Shown here: piece by piece, positions 1 through 5,904 of the stretch
Numbering within the stretch: the stretch's first letter is position 1
Layout of the letters: each line of letters starts with the position of its first letter
Source of the DNA: Candidatus Aminicenantota bacterium
GTDB lineage: Bacteria; Acidobacteriota; Aminicenantia; S016-38
Length of the DNA: 7,164 nt
Direction of reading: 5' to 3'
Assembly (NCBI GenBank): GCA_021161165.1
Contig: JAGHBF010000089.1
Span: 1-7,164, forward strand
Program-made: the position numbers and the translations under genes
Notes under the pieces: generated by a model
What the model was told of the DNA's origin: nothing
What the model saw: only the letters and a program-made list of their open reading frames with translations
The model's database searches: none

Positions 1-15
1 CTATTATAAAATAAT

Positions 16-44
16 TTCCCATAGTTTTTCAATCTTTATATAAT
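16..44 (+). promoter_or_regulatory. Possible sigma70-type promoter of the S9 peptidase-dcd unit
   Basis: A perfect TATAAT lies at 39-44, and TTCCCA at 16-21 (4 of 6 matches to TTGACA) sits 17 bp upstream of it. Transcription would start near base 51, just ahead of the GGAGG at 52-56. This would exclude the upstream in-frame ATG at 43 as the start codon. The sequence here is A/T-rich, so a chance match is possible. Confidence 0.4.
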
Positions 45-63
45 GAAAAACGGAGGTGCTGCG

Positions 64-2049
64 ATGAAAAAAGCAACAATATTATTTTTCATACTAACAC
101 TTTTTGTATTTCCTGCAAAAAGGCTGGAGTTTAATGACTTTATCAAAATTTCCCAGATAGGCAACCTTACTGTTTCTCCAGATGGAAGCCGGCTTGTTTT
201 TACCGTCTCAACTCCCTGCATGAAGAAGAATCGCAATCTTTCATTTATTTACATGAAGGACCTTAAAACAGGAGAAGTTTCGAAACTTACCACCAGCGGA
301 AAGGACTATATACCAAGATTTTCTCCCCAGGGGGAACTCGCTTTTCTTTCTTCTCGCGACGGAAAAGCCAAAATTTACGTTTTTCCGAAAAATGGAGGTG
401 AGCCAAGGGTGCTTCTTGAATTCGTAACAGACATAACAGATTTCAGATTCAGCGACGATGGGAAATACATAGTTTTTACAGCCGATGTTTTGCCAAACTA
501 TAAAAACTTCGATGACCTGAAGAAAAAACTTGAAGAAAAATCCAGGAACAAATGGTTCCATACAGATAAACTTTTCTACAGAGTATGGAACACCTGGAGA
601 GAAGGGCTCTATTCCCATGTGTTTTTAGCGACAAAAGATGGGAAGGTGCTTAAAGATATAATGAAAGGAATGCCCAAGGATTCCCCTCCTCTGGATCTTG
701 GCTCCTCCCATGACTTTATCCTTGCCCAGGGGAAGATTTTCTTCGTGATGAACTCCGATCCCGAACCAGCTCTCTCCACCAACAACGATATTTATGCCTA
801 TGATATTAAATCCGGAAAGATGAAAAAGCTTACAACCGGCCGTGGAAATGATGCTGCTCCCTTTGTTTGTCCATGCGGTAAGCATCTTGTATGGCTTTCA
901 ATGAAAAGACCCGGTTATGAGTCTGACCAGACTGAAATAACACGGATGGACCTGAAATCCGGTAAGATAGATGTCCTTACTCTGTTCCTGGATAGACACA
1001 TTATAGATTTTGTGCACGGTAAAGATAAGCTTTATTTCACAGCTTATGATGAGGGTTATCATCCAATTTATTCAGTGGATGAGAAGGGTAAAATAGAGAA
1101 GGCTCTGGATAAAGTTTACGCAAGGAATCTTGTTTACAGCAAAGAACATCTTTATTTCACCAATGAAGCGGTAAACAGGCCACAGGAAATATACTCACTT
1201 GACCTTAAAACAGGAAAAATTGAAAGGCTCACCGATATAAACATGTCCAAACTCAAGGATGTAGAAATGAATCCACTTGAGAGCTTCTGGTTTAAGGGAG
1301 CGAAGGGCGATAAGGTTCAGGGATTTATTGTTAAACCGCCCTTCTTTGATCCCAAAAAGAAATATCCGACGATAATGCTTATACATGGTGGACCCCAGGG
1401 AATGTGGAGTGATGATTTCCATCCCAGATGGAACGTATCCATGTTCGCATCTCCAGGATACGTGATTGTGATGGTAAATTTCCATGGTTCAAAGGGGTAT
1501 GGAATAAAATTTACCGACAGTATAAATAAGGACTGGGGCGGAAAACCCTACATTGACATAATAAAGGGAATGAAGGAAGCAATAAAAAGATATCCGTTTA
1601 TAGATAGAAACAGAATAGGCGCAGCAGGGGCTTCCTATGGCGGTTACATGATTGACTGGATAGAGGGGCACAATCCCGGAATATTCAAAGTGCTTGTTTC
1701 CCATGCAGGGGTTTATGACCTTCCCAGCATGTACGGTGCCACCGAAGAGCTCTGGTTCCCCAGGTGGGAATATGGAGGAGCGCCCTGGGAGGTGGGGAAG
1801 GTTTACAAGAAGCTTTCCCCTTCGAGCTATGTGAAGAACTTCCGTACCCCCTGCCTTGTCATTGCAGGCGAACATGATTACAGGGTGCCCTATACACAGT
1901 CCCTTCAGTTCTTCACCGCCCTTCAGGAAATGGGGGTTGAATCGGAGCTTCTCTTCTTCCACGATGAGTATCACTTCGTTGTAAAGCCAAAAAACAGAAA
2001 GGTATGGTGGGAAAGGGTAATCGGCTGGTTTGACAGGCACCTTAAATGA
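64..2049 (+). CDS. Secreted S9-family (prolyl oligopeptidase/acylaminoacyl-peptidase type) serine peptidase
   Basis: A 661-residue serine peptidase that probably trims oligopeptides outside the cytoplasm. Residues 1-18 form a signal peptide (KK, a hydrophobic run, then FPA). About residues 22-390 contain beta-propeller strands of the PD40/WD40-like type, such as SPDGSRLVF at 38-46 and SDDGKYIVF. The C-terminal alpha/beta-hydrolase domain carries the oxyanion-type HGGPQG motif at 441-446, the nucleophile Ser524 in GASYGG, Asp605 in GEHDYRVP and His637 in DEYHF, so the triad is complete. The start at 64 is chosen over the in-frame ATG at 43 because GGAGG (52-56) lies 7 bases upstream and the signal peptide then begins correctly. 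The stop overlaps the next gene in an ATGA. The length is normal for the S9 family. The exact specificity (aminopeptidase, dipeptidyl peptidase or endopeptidase) cannot be read from the sequence. Confidence 0.95.
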   Translation: MKKATILFFILTLFVFPAKRLEFNDFIKISQIGNLTVSPDGSRLVFTVSTPCMKKNRNLSFIYMKDLKTGEVSKLTTSGKDYIPRFSPQGELAFLSSRDGKAKIYVFPKNGGEPRVLLEFVTDITDFRFSDDGKYIVFTADVLPNYKNFDDLKKKLEEKSRNKWFHTDKLFYRVWNTWREGLYSHVFLATKDGKVLKDIMKGMPKDSPPLDLGSSHDFILAQGKIFFVMNSDPEPALSTNNDIYAYDIKSGKMKKLTTGRGNDAAPFVCPCGKHLVWLSMKRPGYESDQTEITRMDLKSGKIDVLTLFLDRHIIDFVHGKDKLYFTAYDEGYHPIYSVDEKGKIEKALDKVYARNLVYSKEHLYFTNEAVNRPQEIYSLDLKTGKIERLTDINMSKLKDVEMNPLESFWFKGAKGDKVQGFIVKPPFFDPKKKYPTIMLIHGGPQGMWSDDFHPRWNVSMFASPGYVIVMVNFHGSKGYGIKFTDSINKDWGGKPYIDIIKGMKEAIKRYPFIDRNRIGAAGASYGGYMIDWIEGHNPGIFKVLVSHAGVYDLPSMYGATEELWFPRWEYGGAPWEVGKVYKKLSPSSYVKNFRTPCLVIAGEHDYRVPYTQSLQFFTALQEMGVESELLFFHDEYHFVVKPKNRKVWWERVIGWFDRHLK

Positions 2050-2552
2050 TTTTAACCCGTGAAAAAATAATTGAAGAGATAAGGGCAGGCAGGCTCAGGA
2101 TTGAACCCTTCAGAGAAGGGAACCTGGGCCCTGCCTCCTATGATTTCACCCTCTCAAAGGAGTTCAGGATTTTCCAGCGTCTTCCAGGAGTAATAGATGT
2201 TAGGGAAGATACGGATTACAGGGAGATAACCGAAAGAATTGAGGTAAAAGACTTCATTGTGATCCTTCCCGGCGAAAGCATTCTGGGGATAACCGAGGAG
2301 ACAATCTCCCTTCCAGAGGATATATGCGGATGGATTCAGGGCCGCAGCAGATTTGCCCGCCTGGGACTTATGGTGCACATAACGGCCTCCCTCATACAAC
2401 CCGGTTCAAAAGGTAGGCAGGTGCTTGAGATTTTCAATGCAGGAAATGTGGCCCTGAGGCTTTACCCGGGCACGAAAATATGCCAGGTGATCTTTGAACG
2501 CTGTGAGGGTAAGGCTTCCTACAGAGGTGGATTCCTGGAACAGAAACTTTAG
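2046..2552 (+). CDS. dcd: dCTP deaminase/dUTPase superfamily protein
   Basis: A 168-residue cytoplasmic nucleotide-pool enzyme of the trimeric dUTPase/dCTP deaminase fold. Such enzymes deaminate dCTP to dUTP, hydrolyse dUTP, or do both. Visible motifs are MILTREKI at the N-terminus, NLGPASYDFTL at 26-36, GRSRFARLGL at 99-108 (the GRSSLARLGL motif), VLEIFNAG at 126-133 with the expected catalytic Glu128, and YPGTKICQ at 140-147. Numbering runs gap-free against E. coli Dcd with an offset of 10. In that register the nucleotide-contacting Asp128 of E. coli is Gln118 here, and the second Ser of RSS is Arg102. The protein ends in SYRGGFLEQ, shorter than the 193-residue E. coli enzyme, as in a shorter subfamily of this fold. 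It starts in an ATGA overlap with the peptidase gene, which implies translational coupling, with only a poor SD of its own. Whether it is a deaminase, a dUTPase or bifunctional is open. Confidence 0.88.
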   Translation: MILTREKIIEEIRAGRLRIEPFREGNLGPASYDFTLSKEFRIFQRLPGVIDVREDTDYREITERIEVKDFIVILPGESILGITEETISLPEDICGWIQGRSRFARLGLMVHITASLIQPGSKGRQVLEIFNAGNVALRLYPGTKICQVIFERCEGKASYRGGFLEQKL

Positions 2553-2557
2553 GGAAT

Positions 2558-2609
2558 CTTAATAGTTGACGTTTGAGCTCGCTATTAAGGTGGTTCGCCT
2601 GGGCTACCT
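2558..2609 (+). terminator. Two adjacent hairpins downstream of dcd, possible terminator
   Basis: A perfect 8-bp inverted repeat, CTTAATAG (2558-2565) with CTATTAAG (2582-2589), encloses a 16-base loop. It is followed directly by a second stem, 2588-2596 with 2601-2609, of nine pairs including three G-U pairs and a GCCT loop. The two stems share bases 2588-2589. Only CTTTAAATTT follows, not a clean U tract, so an intrinsic terminator is plausible but not proven. The rest of the gap up to 2705 shows no gene. Confidence 0.35.
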
Positions 2610-2705
2610 CTTTAAATTTAGCTATTTTTAACTTCTCCACTCATGGGGTATTGAATTCTTATAGGGGAAGGAAGTTTTCTTTGTGTCATTAGCTTATATA
2701 ACCCC

Positions 2706-2732
2706 TTGATTTTTTTTTGGAAGTTCTATAAT
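2706..2732 (+). promoter_or_regulatory. Possible promoter of the cysteine-rich/propeller unit
   Basis: A perfect TATAAT lies at 2727-2732. TTGATT at 2706-2711 could serve as a -35 box, but the spacer of 15 bp is short and consists largely of T. Transcription would begin near 2739-2740, next to the GGAGGG at 2741-2746, giving a leader of about a dozen bases. Confidence 0.4.
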
Positions 2733-2750
2733 TTTAAAGTGGAGGGCAAA

Positions 2751-3137
2751 ATGAAAAGGAAGACTATGGTTCTTTCTTTAATTTTAGCTTTACTCTTTTT
2801 GGTAAATTTATATGGGGATTGTAATCACATGAAATGCGTACCAGAATATGTAGTGGAATGTGACGTGTGGGGTAGTTCGTGTGTTCCATTCTATGGTTAC
2901 TTTTGTGGTTATAGAGCATTTTTATTAAAATGCTATGATGCTTCTGGAAATCCTCATTATTTTTCTATATGTGTGGGGAGAGAATGTGGAGGGCCTATAC
3001 CAGTTGCTCCGATAAAAATGTCCTGTTCAGGTTATGACTTTACGCTAAAGAAGTGGAAGAAATGCATTCTTCCATCTTATTTATCAAGGGAGCGGGTTTA
3101 CAAAAGAGAACTCCTGAAAAATGAAGGAGGAAGGTAA
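2751..3137 (+). CDS. Small secreted cysteine-rich protein, unrecognised family
   Basis: A 128-residue protein of unknown function that I cannot assign to a family. Residues 1-22 are a typical Sec signal peptide (MKRK, a long Leu/Ile/Val stretch, ending LYG). The mature part has ten cysteines at 24, 29, 37, 44, 52, 61, 74, 79, 92 and 105, fairly evenly spaced and even in number, which suits up to five disulfides in an exported domain. There is no lipobox, since Asp precedes Cys24. The C-terminal 30 residues are Lys/Arg-rich. The start at 2751 follows GGAGG (2741-2745) by 5 bases. A TTG 45 bases upstream is in frame, but it would add hydrophobic residues with no SD. The stop lies 2 bases before the next gene, whose SD is inside this gene's end, so the two are probably translated together. 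Hand-counted GC over 2761-3120 is about 36%, lower than sampled stretches of the dcd gene (about 42-58%). Confidence 0.8.
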   Translation: MKRKTMVLSLILALLFLVNLYGDCNHMKCVPEYVVECDVWGSSCVPFYGYFCGYRAFLLKCYDASGNPHYFSICVGRECGGPIPVAPIKMSCSGYDFTLKKWKKCILPSYLSRERVYKRELLKNEGGR

Positions 3138-3139
3138 AA

Positions 3140-4045
3140 ATGAGGAAAAAAACCTTCTTATTCATAATTATAAGCGGGGTTTTGTTTGCAGGAGGGTTTT
3201 TAAAGTTTAACAATCGAAAAAGGGTGGAGCTAAAATACCTAAAGCCATATTTTCCCCATATAACATTTGTAGCTTCAGACGAGAAAGGAAATATTTTCGT
3301 CTCCCAGCGAGGCAGGAACAGTTATGTGGAAATCTTGAAGGATGGAAGAATTGAGGAAAAGAGCCTTGGTGAATACTCCAATCTACTTTCCCTTGACACT
3401 GACAACGAAGGAAATGTGGTTATAATGGCAAGCAAGAAGAACTGGCCCTTCCTTATATGGTTGGATCCCGAAACCGGGAAGGTTCTGAGGACTATGGACC
3501 TTTTTAAAAAATTCATTTCCATCAGAGATGTGAAGGTCCTTCATCCCAAGAATCTCATTATGATAATAGGTGTACCAAAAGATGAATCTCTCAGGAAGTT
3601 TTCCCATCACATTCTGGATTTCCAGGGCAATTTTGTGACCTCATTTTTCGAACTTAAAAATAAGCATGTTAACCTAAACAGCATTATGGAAGCGAATCTG
3701 GACAATTTTGGAGGTTGTCCACCGAGGTTTGATTACTCAATGGAGAGAATTTATCTTTGTTGTCCTGTAAGTTCAACTATAAAGATTTTCGACTATCATG
3801 GGAATAAGATAGGAGAAGTTAACTGGCCGGAAAGGGGCCTTTTCTTTGTAAAAAAAGGAAAAATCTATGTAGAGAAGAAGTCCTCGAAGAGTGCGGTAAT
3901 TATTTCACCCGGAAGAGGTACGGAAGAAATGGAGATATGGGGCAGTTTTCCTGGCATACCCAAAGGAAGCGATGTTAATGGAAACCTGTTTTTCCTTGGA
4001 GGTGAAAGGGGCCAATTCTTAATTTTGGCTTCGGTGGAGGAGTAA
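3140..4045 (+). CDS. Exported beta-propeller-like protein
   Basis: A 301-residue protein with an N-terminal signal sequence or anchor (MRKK, hydrophobic residues 5-20, FAGG). The rest is dominated by repeating beta-strand units with the pattern of NHL/six-bladed propellers: DEKGNIFVSQ, DNEGNVVIMAS, DPETGKVLRTM, DFQGNFVTSF, DYHGNKIGEV and DVNGNLFFLG. Most end in a Gly-Asn or Gly-Lys turn followed by a hydrophobic strand. No catalytic motif is evident, so a binding or scaffold role outside the cytoplasm is the most that can be said. AGGAGG at 3125-3130 lies 9 bases ahead of the ATG, inside the last codons of the cysteine-rich gene, with an intergenic gap of only 2 bases. The two products are therefore likely made together and may act together. 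In Bacteroidota, six-bladed propeller proteins are also found beside short Cys-containing secreted peptides (NVEALA family), but no NVEALA motif is present here. Confidence 0.8.
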   Translation: MRKKTFLFIIISGVLFAGGFLKFNNRKRVELKYLKPYFPHITFVASDEKGNIFVSQRGRNSYVEILKDGRIEEKSLGEYSNLLSLDTDNEGNVVIMASKKNWPFLIWLDPETGKVLRTMDLFKKFISIRDVKVLHPKNLIMIIGVPKDESLRKFSHHILDFQGNFVTSFFELKNKHVNLNSIMEANLDNFGGCPPRFDYSMERIYLCCPVSSTIKIFDYHGNKIGEVNWPERGLFFVKKGKIYVEKKSSKSAVIISPGRGTEEMEIWGSFPGIPKGSDVNGNLFFLGGERGQFLILASVEE

Positions 4046-4100
4046 AGAATTTGTGAATTAAATCTTTTGAGCCTGCATTAGAAATAACTGTAAAAAAGAG

Positions 4101-4115
4101 AAAATAGTCTATTTT
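4101..4115. other. A/T-rich palindrome between convergent genes
   Basis: AAAATAG (4101-4107) and CTATTTT (4109-4115) form a perfect inverted repeat around one central base. It lies in the 78-base gap between the ends of the propeller gene and the activator gene. It could help end transcription in both directions, but the stem has no G/C core and the loop is very small. Nothing else is visible in this gap. Confidence 0.2.
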
Positions 4116-4123
4116 GAAGGGTT

Positions 4124-5371
4124 TTAGCGTAAACCGTATTTCTTCATCTTTCTCCAGAGGGTAGCTCTGGATATGCCAAGAAGCTTCGCTGCCTCACTCT
4201 TTTTCCAGCGTGCCTGCCGCAGGGCCTCCTCTATCCTTCTTCGTTCCCCCTTGTCTTCTCTGATATAAACAGGCAGGTGATTGACGTCTATGTAGCCCTC
4301 ATCTATAAGCACAAAGGCACTCTCAATAATGTTTTTCAGCTCCCTCACATTTCCAGGATAATCGTAGTCCATGAGAAGGGACATCGCCCGATTTTTTATC
4401 CCCTTTATTTCCTTTCCCTTTATCGTGTTGAGGTAATCTATAAAATGTTCAACAAGAAGGGGAATATCTTCCTTTCTTTCCCTTAGCGGAGGCAGGTAAA
4501 TATATACCACGTTTAAGCGGTAGAAAAGGTCTTCCCTGAACCTGCCTTCCTCCACCAGGAGTCGGAGGTTTTTGTTTGTGGCGGCGATGATCCTGACATT
4601 CACCTTCTCCGGGGTTGTTCCTCCAAGTGGAATTATTTCTCCCTCTTCCAATACTCTCAGGAGCTTTGCCTGAGTTTGCTGGGGAAGCTCTGCTATTTCG
4701 TCAAGAAGAAGAGTCCCTCCATCTGCTATTGAAAACAACCCCTTTTTATCAGTTCTGGCATCTGTGAAAGCGCCTTTTTTATAACCGAAAAGTTCGGATT
4801 CAATAAGGTTTTCTGGTATAGCGGCGCAGTTAATCCTTAAATAGGGTTTGCTTCTTCTTTTGCTGAGGTCCTTTATTGCGGATGCGAAAATTTCCTTTCC
4901 GGTTCCGCTTTCTCCCTCAATTAAAACAGGAGAATCGCTCATGGCTATCCTCGGCAGGATGTGAATAATCTCCAGGAGTTTGGGATGAGCTGTGATTATG
5001 TCTGATATTCCGTATCTTCCGTGAAATTCCTTGGATAACCTTACTTCTCTTGTGATGTCCTGAAGAATAATTGTCCATCCGTTGTTTAGAGGTTGGATTC
5101 TTATTTTTAAAAATTTTTCTTCGTTGTAACGATCCATAACTGATACTTGATTTATTTCTAGTGGAAGTTGTTTATTTTCTCTTACCGGACAGTTCTTCTG
5201 GCAAAGTTCGCATCTTAAAATCTCAAAGCAATATTTACCCTTCATTTCTTTCGGGGGAAATCCGGTTATATTACTGGCTGCTTTATTCGCATATATCACT
5301 CTGAAGTCTTCCACAAAAATAACACCCTCCGAAATTTCTTCCAGTATTTTTTTAGCAAATTCCTCCTGCAT
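4124..5371 (-). CDS. Sigma54-dependent transcriptional activator (PAS - AAA+ - Fis HTH)
   Basis: A 415-residue bacterial enhancer-binding protein that would remodel sigma54-RNA polymerase at the divergent promoter. Residues 6-110 form a PAS sensor domain containing four cysteines, C48, C54, C57 and C61, spaced C-x5-C-x2-C-x3-C. The AAA+ domain (about 122-350) has Walker A GESGTGKE at 153-160, the sigma54-contact loop as GAFTDA at 200-205 in place of the usual GAFTGA, Walker B GGTLLLDE at 218-225, sensor I AATN at 263-266 and arginine-finger region FREDLFYR at 278-285. The C-terminal Fis-type helix-turn-helix is at about 377-415 (EAAKLLGISRATLWRKMKKYGL). There is no receiver domain, so sensing is probably through PAS rather than a histidine kinase. 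The ATG at 5371 is the only upstream-side start, because an in-frame stop lies 24 bases before it. No SD precedes it, although AGGAGG falls within codons 2-4. It is divergent from the NifX-like operon, its likely target. Confidence 0.95.
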   Translation of the reverse strand: MQEEFAKKILEEISEGVIFVEDFRVIYANKAASNITGFPPKEMKGKYCFEILRCELCQKNCPVRENKQLPLEINQVSVMDRYNEEKFLKIRIQPLNNGWTIILQDITREVRLSKEFHGRYGISDIITAHPKLLEIIHILPRIAMSDSPVLIEGESGTGKEIFASAIKDLSKRRSKPYLRINCAAIPENLIESELFGYKKGAFTDARTDKKGLFSIADGGTLLLDEIAELPQQTQAKLLRVLEEGEIIPLGGTTPEKVNVRIIAATNKNLRLLVEEGRFREDLFYRLNVVYIYLPPLRERKEDIPLLVEHFIDYLNTIKGKEIKGIKNRAMSLLMDYDYPGNVRELKNIIESAFVLIDEGYIDVNHLPVYIREDKGERRRIEEALRQARWKKSEAAKLLGISRATLWRKMKKYGLR

Positions 5372-5377
5372 ATGAAA

Positions 5378-5386
5378 ATTATAACA
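5378..5386 (-). promoter_or_regulatory. Extended -10 promoter of the activator gene
   Basis: On the minus strand the bases read TGTTATAAT, a full extended -10 element (TGn-TATAAT). No convincing -35 box lies 16-18 bp upstream, which extended -10 promoters can tolerate. Transcription would start about 7 bases downstream, close to the A of the ATG at 5371, so the mRNA would be leaderless. The element overlaps the dyad at 5383-5395. Confidence 0.5.
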
Positions 5387-5399
5387 CTTTGTGTTTCAA
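5383..5399. promoter_or_regulatory. Candidate activator binding site 1 (distal)
   Basis: Contains the perfect dyad AACAC-TTT-GTGTT (5383-5395) and the 8-mer TGTTTCAA (5392-5399), which recurs at 5467-5474. It lies about 140-155 bp upstream of the predicted sigma54 start, within the usual range for enhancer sites. It also overlaps the activator's own -10 box, so binding there could repress the activator gene. The dyad register differs from that of site 2, so the true half-site is uncertain. Confidence 0.35.
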
Positions 5400-5458
5400 A
5401 TTAAATAAGTCAAAGAAGATGATTATGACTGAAATCAATTTAGTAAATGAGCAATATT

Positions 5459-5474
5459 AAACAAAATGTTTCAA
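5459..5474. promoter_or_regulatory. Candidate activator binding site 2 (proximal)
   Basis: The perfect dyad AAACA-AAA-TGTTT (5459-5471) continues into TCAA, giving TGTTTCAA at 5467-5474, identical to the 8-mer at 5392-5399. The two copies are 75 bp apart, near seven helical turns, so they could lie on the same DNA face. This copy is centred about 75 bp upstream of the predicted sigma54 start. The region is A/T-rich, which raises the risk of chance matches. Confidence 0.35.
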
Positions 5475-5512
5475 CCTTTTAATTTTTAGTCCGATTTTTA
5501 CGGCCTTTATTC

Positions 5513-5528
5513 TGGCACAAAATTTGCT
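5513..5528 (+). promoter_or_regulatory. Sigma54 (-24/-12) promoter of the NifX-like operon
   Basis: TGGCAC (5513-5518), five bases, then TTGCT (5524-5528) matches the sigma54 consensus TGGCAC-N5-TTGCW at every specified base. The GG (5514-5515) and GC (5526-5527) are separated by the required 10 bases. Taking the C at 5527 as -12, transcription starts near 5539, two bases before the ATG at 5541. A sigma54 activator gene lies immediately divergent, which strongly supports the call. Confidence 0.9.
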
Positions 5529-5540
5529 CTAAACAAATCG

Positions 5541-5900
5541 ATGAGAGTGGCAGTGGCTGATTTTAACGGAAGAGTGGCTCCAAGACTTGAACTAACAGAA
5601 GACTTCTGGATATACACGATATCAAATGGAGCAGTTGTATCTAAGGAAAAATTTTCGTCAAGAGGAGCTCCTTTCACTCTTTTACCTGATCTCTTATCGG
5701 AGCTTGAAGTCGATCTTGTTCTCTGTGGAGCCCTTCCACCACAGCTTATTTTTCTCTTCAGGGAAAAAGGAATAGAAACGCTGTGGGGAATAATAGGAGA
5801 CATAGATGAGGTCATCTCTGCTCTTCTTGGCGGGGGAATGCCCTTTCCTCCTCCTGCCAGGAAGCGCTGGAGATGGGGAAAAAGAAAAAAATGGAGGTGA
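5541..5900 (+). CDS. NifX/NifB-like (dinitrogenase Fe-Mo cofactor family) protein with basic Trp/Arg tail
   Basis: A 119-residue cytoplasmic protein of the dinitrogenase iron-molybdenum cofactor biosynthesis fold (NifX, NifY, NifB C-terminus, MTH1175, orange protein), whose members bind or carry metal-sulfur clusters. It starts MRVAVADFNGRVAPRLE, matching the MRIAIP..xRVSPxFD beginning of one branch of this family. LVLCGALPP at 59-67 corresponds to the family's central LICGGI strand-turn, and GIIGDIDEVISALLGG (83-98) to its C-terminal helix. The tail after PFPPPA (101-106) is strongly basic and aromatic, with Trp at 110, 112 and 118 among Arg and Lys. There is one Cys (62) and no His. It is the first gene after the sigma54 promoter and has no SD: the ATG lies about two bases after the predicted transcription start. 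No other in-frame start with an SD exists nearby. The next gene follows after 4 bases. Confidence 0.82.
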   Translation: MRVAVADFNGRVAPRLELTEDFWIYTISNGAVVSKEKFSSRGAPFTLLPDLLSELEVDLVLCGALPPQLIFLFREKGIETLWGIIGDIDEVISALLGGGMPFPPPARKRWRWGKRKKWR

Positions 5901-5904
5901 AAAA

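Noticed and set aside
43..63. Upstream ATG of the S9 peptidase
   Set aside because: It lies inside or before the predicted transcription start, has no SD, and would put seven extra residues before the signal peptide.
1489..2040. 183-codon minus-strand frame within the S9 peptidase gene
   Set aside because: It lies opposite the catalytic domain with its intact triad, has no recognisable motifs and no SD support, so it is a shadow frame.
2558..2612. Possible tRNA-like fold (GGTTCG segment)
   Set aside because: No acceptor stem, anticodon arm or CCA context can be built around it. The bases are better explained by two simple hairpins.
2645..2718. GGGGT/ACCCC pair followed by nine T residues as an intrinsic terminator
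   Set aside because: The pairable bases are only five long and more than 50 bases apart, with no further complementarity. The T run more likely belongs to the promoter spacer of the next gene.
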